DNA from: an uncultured Cardiobacterium sp.
GTDB lineage: Bacteria; Pseudomonadota; Gammaproteobacteria; Cardiobacteriales; Cardiobacteriaceae
Length of the DNA stretch: 7,842 nt
Reading direction: 5' to 3'
Assembly: GCF_938028185.1 (NCBI RefSeq)
Contig: NZ_CALJAH010000443.1
Span: 1-7,842, forward strand
Shown: positions 5,694 to 7,842 of the stretch, piece after piece
Numbering within the stretch: the first letter of the stretch is position 1
Layout: the number at the start of each line of letters is the position of its first letter
The notes under the pieces: model-generated
The model's input: the letters and a program-made list of their open reading frames with translations, nothing else
Databases searched by the model: none
What the model was told of the DNA's origin: nothing
Program-made: the position numbers and the translations under genes

Positions 5694-5930
5694 ATGGATG
5701 CAAGGTTGGCGTGGCTGTCGCGGCGCGGTATCAAGGAGCTGGATTTGGTGTTGCAGGGTTTTTTGCAGGAGGATTACGCCACGGCAACGGCGACGGAGCA
5801 GCAGGCGTTCGCCGCGCTGCTGGAGTATCAGGATCCCGATATTCTTGACCGTCTTTTTCACGGGGTCGAGGACGATGACGCGGCGATTGCGGCGCTGGTG
5901 CGCAGGTTGCGCGCCCGCTCTGATGGTTAA
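5694..5930 (+). CDS. sdhE: FAD assembly factor SdhE (YgfY/CptB family)
   Basis: Small cytoplasmic factor that promotes covalent attachment of FAD to SdhA of succinate dehydrogenase, and to the fumarate reductase flavoprotein in some bacteria. The 78 residues match the family length and all-helical pattern. The functional RGxxE motif is RGIKE (Arg11, Gly12, Glu15), followed by LDLVLQGFL, the TEQQAFAALLEYQDPDIL block (34-51) and a C-terminal helix rich in Arg and Ala. The ATG at 5694 sits 6 nt after GGGAG (5683-5687); an in-frame GTG at 5670 would give eight extra residues with no support. It is divergent from ygfZ, the order known from enterobacteria, but ygfX (cptA), which follows sdhE there, is absent and mepA comes next. 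Confidence 0.93.
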   Translation: MDARLAWLSRRGIKELDLVLQGFLQEDYATATATEQQAFAALLEYQDPDILDRLFHGVEDDDAAIAALVRRLRARSDG

Positions 5931-5969
5931 GAATCTGTTCAAATTCCCCCGCAGACTCTAAACAGATTC
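5931..5969. repeat. 9-bp inverted repeat directly after sdhE
   Basis: GAATCTGTT (5931-5939) and AACAGATTC (5961-5969) are perfect inverted repeats separated by 21 bases that include CCCCC. The repeat begins at the base after the sdhE stop. No T run follows the right arm, and the loop is long for a terminator. It may be a tiny MITE-like remnant, an operator-like palindrome in the mepA upstream region, or an attenuating hairpin. The left part (CTGTT..AAATT..CCCCC) loosely resembles the sequence after murI, but the match is too weak to join them. Confidence 0.45.
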
Positions 5970-6026
5970 CAGGCGCAGTACGGTGCAACAACGGCGCGGA
6001 TTCCGGCGGTTTCGGCGAAAATCGTG

Positions 6027-6032
6027 TATGAT
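6027..6032 (+). promoter_or_regulatory. Putative -10 box of the mepA operon
   Basis: TATGAT matches TATAAT at five of six positions and is 30 nt before the mepA ATG, giving a start near 6039 and a leader of about 24 nt. No clear -35 hexamer is found at 16-18 bp spacing, so this is tentative. The region 5970-6062 holds nothing else that I recognise. Confidence 0.33.
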
Positions 6033-6062
6033 TTCCGAACCGTAACACTCGTTTCTGTAACC

Positions 6063-6908
6063 ATGAAATATTTGACGCTTTTGCTTGCCTTGTGCGCCGC
6101 TGTGGCGCTTGCGAAGGACCCCGACAAGGTGAATGTATGGAGTATGGTGCGCGCGCCAAAAGGGGCGACACCGCAGGCGGTCGGCAGCGCCGCCAACGGC
6201 TGCCAGCTCGGCGCGCAGACGCTTGAAGCCGAAGGCGACGGCTTCATCAGTATCCGTCGCTGGCGCAACCGCTTTTACAGTCAGCCGATTACCTTGAAAC
6301 TGGTACGCCACGTCGGCCATGAAGTCGCCGCCACGCACGGCGCCAAAATCCTCATTGGCGACCTGAGCCAGCCGGTCGGCGGCGAAATGCCGTTCGGCCA
6401 CAGCAGCCACCAAAACGGGCTGGACGTGGACATCTGGTTTTACGCCGTGCCCGCAGGCAGTCAGCCGGACAAGGACGTGGAGCCGCCGTCGATGGTTGAT
6501 GGCGCGGCAGGGACGCTTGTCCCCGGCCTGTGGCAGGCCGCCTACCGCGACGCGCTGCACGCCGCCGCCACCTTTCCCGAAACTAACCGCATCTTCGTCA
6601 ATCCCGTCATCAAGGCGCATCTGTGCGACAGCGAATCCGACACCCGCTGGCTGCACAAAATCCGCCCGTGGATGGGCCACGACTCGCATTTCCACGTTCG
6701 CCTCAACTGCCCGCCCGGCAGCGCGGAGTGCATGACGCAGGCGGCGATTCCGCCCGGCGACGGCTGCAATGCCGACCTTTACAAATGGGTCGCCGACCAG
6801 AGCGATGCCATTCTGAATCCCAGGCCGCCGCAGCCGCCCAAACCGAAACCGCTCAAAACCCCGCCAGCGACTTGCACCGCCCTGCTTGCCCCGGAGTACC
6901 AGTCATGA
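6063..6908 (+). CDS. mepA: Penicillin-insensitive murein endopeptidase MepA
   Basis: Periplasmic LAS/M74-family zinc endopeptidase that cleaves the D-Ala-mesoDAP cross-links of peptidoglycan and is not inhibited by penicillin. The 281-residue precursor has a classical signal peptide with cleavage likely after ALA (residue 17). Metal-site motifs are GHSSHQNGLDVDIW (112-125; His113, His116, Asp121, Asp123) and PWMGHDSHFHVRL (202-214; His206, His209, His211). After the signal peptide there are exactly six cysteines (47, 188, 216, 223, 235, 271), the same count and nearly the same spacing as the three disulfides of E. coli MepA. The Pro/Lys-rich stretch (253-268) before the last Cys is also typical. 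The ATG at 6063 is chosen because it starts the signal peptide; a GTG at 6024 would add 13 residues. The Shine-Dalgarno is weak. The stop overlaps the next gene as ATGA. Confidence 0.95.
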   Translation: MKYLTLLLALCAAVALAKDPDKVNVWSMVRAPKGATPQAVGSAANGCQLGAQTLEAEGDGFISIRRWRNRFYSQPITLKLVRHVGHEVAATHGAKILIGDLSQPVGGEMPFGHSSHQNGLDVDIWFYAVPAGSQPDKDVEPPSMVDGAAGTLVPGLWQAAYRDALHAAATFPETNRIFVNPVIKAHLCDSESDTRWLHKIRPWMGHDSHFHVRLNCPPGSAECMTQAAIPPGDGCNADLYKWVADQSDAILNPRPPQPPKPKPLKTPPATCTALLAPEYQS

Positions 6909-7732
6909 CCGAACTCCTCACCGCCGAAGCCTTTGCGCGCGAACTCGCCGCCACCATCAGCCGCCAGTTTCATGTGCGCGTCTCCATCCAGCTCAACGAA
7001 CGCGAGCCGGAGCTGACCCTGCTTTACATCCACCTCGCGCAGCCGCTGACCCTGTCGTTGCAAGGCCTCTACCAGCACTACCAGCAGCACCCGGAAGAGC
7101 GCGAAAAACTGTTTGCCTTTGAACTCAAGCGCATCAGCGAATACAACGTGCAGCAGACGCCGGCGGACAACCCGGAAAACATCCTGCCGCAAATCAAAAG
7201 CGCGGGCTGGCTGCAAGACCTGCAACGGCGCATCTTTGCGCGCCAGCCGGAAAAAGAGCTGAAAGAGCTGATGATGGTTCAGCCCTACCTCGCCGACCTC
7301 TTCATCTGCTACACCTACGAATGCGACGCCGGACTGCGCTACCTCTCGCCCGGCGAAGCGGAGGCGATGGGCTACGCCAACCCCGACCTGCTGCGCACCC
7401 GCGCCGTGAAGAACCTGCGCAAACGCAAAGGGCAGAGCAAAATCTACGGCCTCGAAGGCGGCGCCTACAGCATGGTGCTGGACGGCGTCTATGACGTCTC
7501 GCTGCTGCTCATTCTCGACGAAATCCTGCCGCCGAGCTGGCTGCACAGCGCCGTCATTGCCGCGCCGTCGCGGGGCGAGCTGCTTTTGGTCAAGGACGAC
7601 AGCCCGGAAAACCTGCAAGAGCTGCAAACGCTTGTCGCAGAAGTCAGCGCAAAAACAGCGAACCCGGTCAGCCCGCACCTCTACCGCTGGCAGGACGGTC
7701 AACTGCGGCTGTATCGCACCCGCAACGACTAG
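6905..7732 (+). CDS. DUF1444 family protein (YtpQ-like), function unknown
   Basis: A 275-residue soluble-looking protein without signal peptide or membrane helix. It resembles the DUF1444 family (YtpQ of Bacillus): an acidic/amphipathic N-terminal half, then a late block with CDAGLRYLSPGEAEAMGY (140-157), AVKNLRK (167-173), the DGVYDVSLLLILDEI segment (193-207), an IAAPSRGELLLV strand (218-229) and a C-terminal domain ending PHLYRW and LRLYR. No catalytic motif is recognisable. The ATG at 6905 has GGAG (6893-6896) 8 nt upstream and overlaps the mepA stop as ATGA, so it is very likely co-translated with mepA. That suggests, but does not show, a job connected with cell-wall turnover. An open frame reading in from 6623 is only shadow coding inside mepA. 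Confidence 0.82.
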   Translation: MTELLTAEAFARELAATISRQFHVRVSIQLNEREPELTLLYIHLAQPLTLSLQGLYQHYQQHPEEREKLFAFELKRISEYNVQQTPADNPENILPQIKSAGWLQDLQRRIFARQPEKELKELMMVQPYLADLFICYTYECDAGLRYLSPGEAEAMGYANPDLLRTRAVKNLRKRKGQSKIYGLEGGAYSMVLDGVYDVSLLLILDEILPPSWLHSAVIAAPSRGELLLVKDDSPENLQELQTLVAEVSAKTANPVSPHLYRWQDGQLRLYRTRND

Positions 7733-7842
7733 GCGCTGTTTACAATTCGGCGAGTAAGTCCCTCTCTCGCTGCGCGAGCTGTTCCAGTCCCTCTGGGAGA
7801 GGGGTTGGGGTGAGGGCAGCAAACAATTGAAAAATTGGAATT
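7733..7842. repeat. Intergenic REP-like repeat after the DUF1444 gene
   Basis: A gene-free tail reaching the window end. It starts with GCTGTTTACAATT (7735-7747), the inverse of the 13-mer after murI. Then come a small hairpin CTCGC-TGC-GCGAG (7766-7778), a direct repeat AGTCCCTCT at 7757-7765 and 7786-7794, a hairpin CCCTCT-GGG-AGAGGG (7789-7803) leading into a GTTGGGGTGAGGG tail, and an AT-rich hairpin CAATT-GAAA-AATTG (7824-7837). The CCCTCT/AGAGGG plus GGGGTGAGGG composition is typical of dispersed intergenic repeats in many proteobacteria. No hairpin is followed by a T run, so it is not an obvious terminator. The element continues past the window. Confidence 0.6.

Noticed and set aside
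5605..5703. 33-residue upstream extension of ygfZ
   Set aside because: It would run into the sdhE start, begins with a rare start codon, and lies before the extended -10 and AGGA that fit the ATG at 5604.
5931..5969. Intrinsic terminator for sdhE
   Set aside because: The stem is AT-rich with a 21-base loop and no U-tract follows, so it does not meet the usual pattern.
7757..7803. CRISPR-like repeat
   Set aside because: Only two copies of a 9-mer with hairpins; no regular repeat-spacer pattern and no cas genes.
6779..7822. Long minus-strand open frame opposite mepA and DUF1444
   Set aside because: Composition is typical of antisense shadow in GC-rich DNA, it shows no known motif, and both plus-strand genes are well supported.

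Overview
The window is a GC-rich, tightly packed stretch of bacterial chromosome made almost entirely of conserved housekeeping and cell-envelope genes. The pairing of a divergent ygfZ with sdhE, a yhcB/zapG-type gene, a six-cysteine MepA and a proteobacterial-type gmhB-plsC pair points to a gammaproteobacterium. High GC and the divergence of several proteins would fit a lineage such as Cardiobacteriaceae, but that placement is a guess and no genus is proven here.

Layout. (1) 1-57: part of an intergenic repeat with a GC-rich hairpin. (2) 58-870, minus strand: murI, glutamate racemase. (3) 988-3673, plus strand: gmhB-like HAD phosphatase, plsC and dnaB. Both junctions are TGATG overlaps, so the three genes look translationally coupled. 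(4) 3674-3791: two hairpins with A and T tracts between convergent genes. (5) 5604-3792, minus strand: ygfZ-like gene, yhcB/zapG-like gene and a META-domain lipoprotein, the last two overlapping by ATGA. (6) 5694-5930, plus strand: sdhE, divergent from ygfZ. (7) 5931-6062: a 9-bp inverted repeat and a probable promoter. (8) 6063-7732, plus strand: mepA and a DUF1444 gene, overlapping by ATGA. (9) 7733-7842: a second copy of the intergenic repeat, in inverted orientation relative to the first.

Theme. MurI supplies D-glutamate for peptidoglycan, GmhB supplies heptose precursors for lipopolysaccharide, PlsC makes phosphatidic acid, YhcB/ZapG ties envelope growth to division, MepA cuts peptidoglycan cross-links, and the META protein is a predicted lipoprotein. 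YgfZ (Fe-S enzyme maintenance) and SdhE (flavinylation of succinate dehydrogenase) form the familiar divergent respiratory-cofactor pair. DnaB, the replicative helicase, is the outsider, locked into an envelope-lipid operon.

I found no phage, plasmid, toxin-antitoxin, CRISPR or defence system and no clear new multi-gene system. The points most worth a second look are: a histidine-rich YgfZ that has lost the family's signature cysteine motif, with an eight-A run at that place; a GmhB-like protein without the zinc loop; the gmhB-plsC-dnaB coupling; the mepA-DUF1444 coupling; and the repeat family bordering the window.
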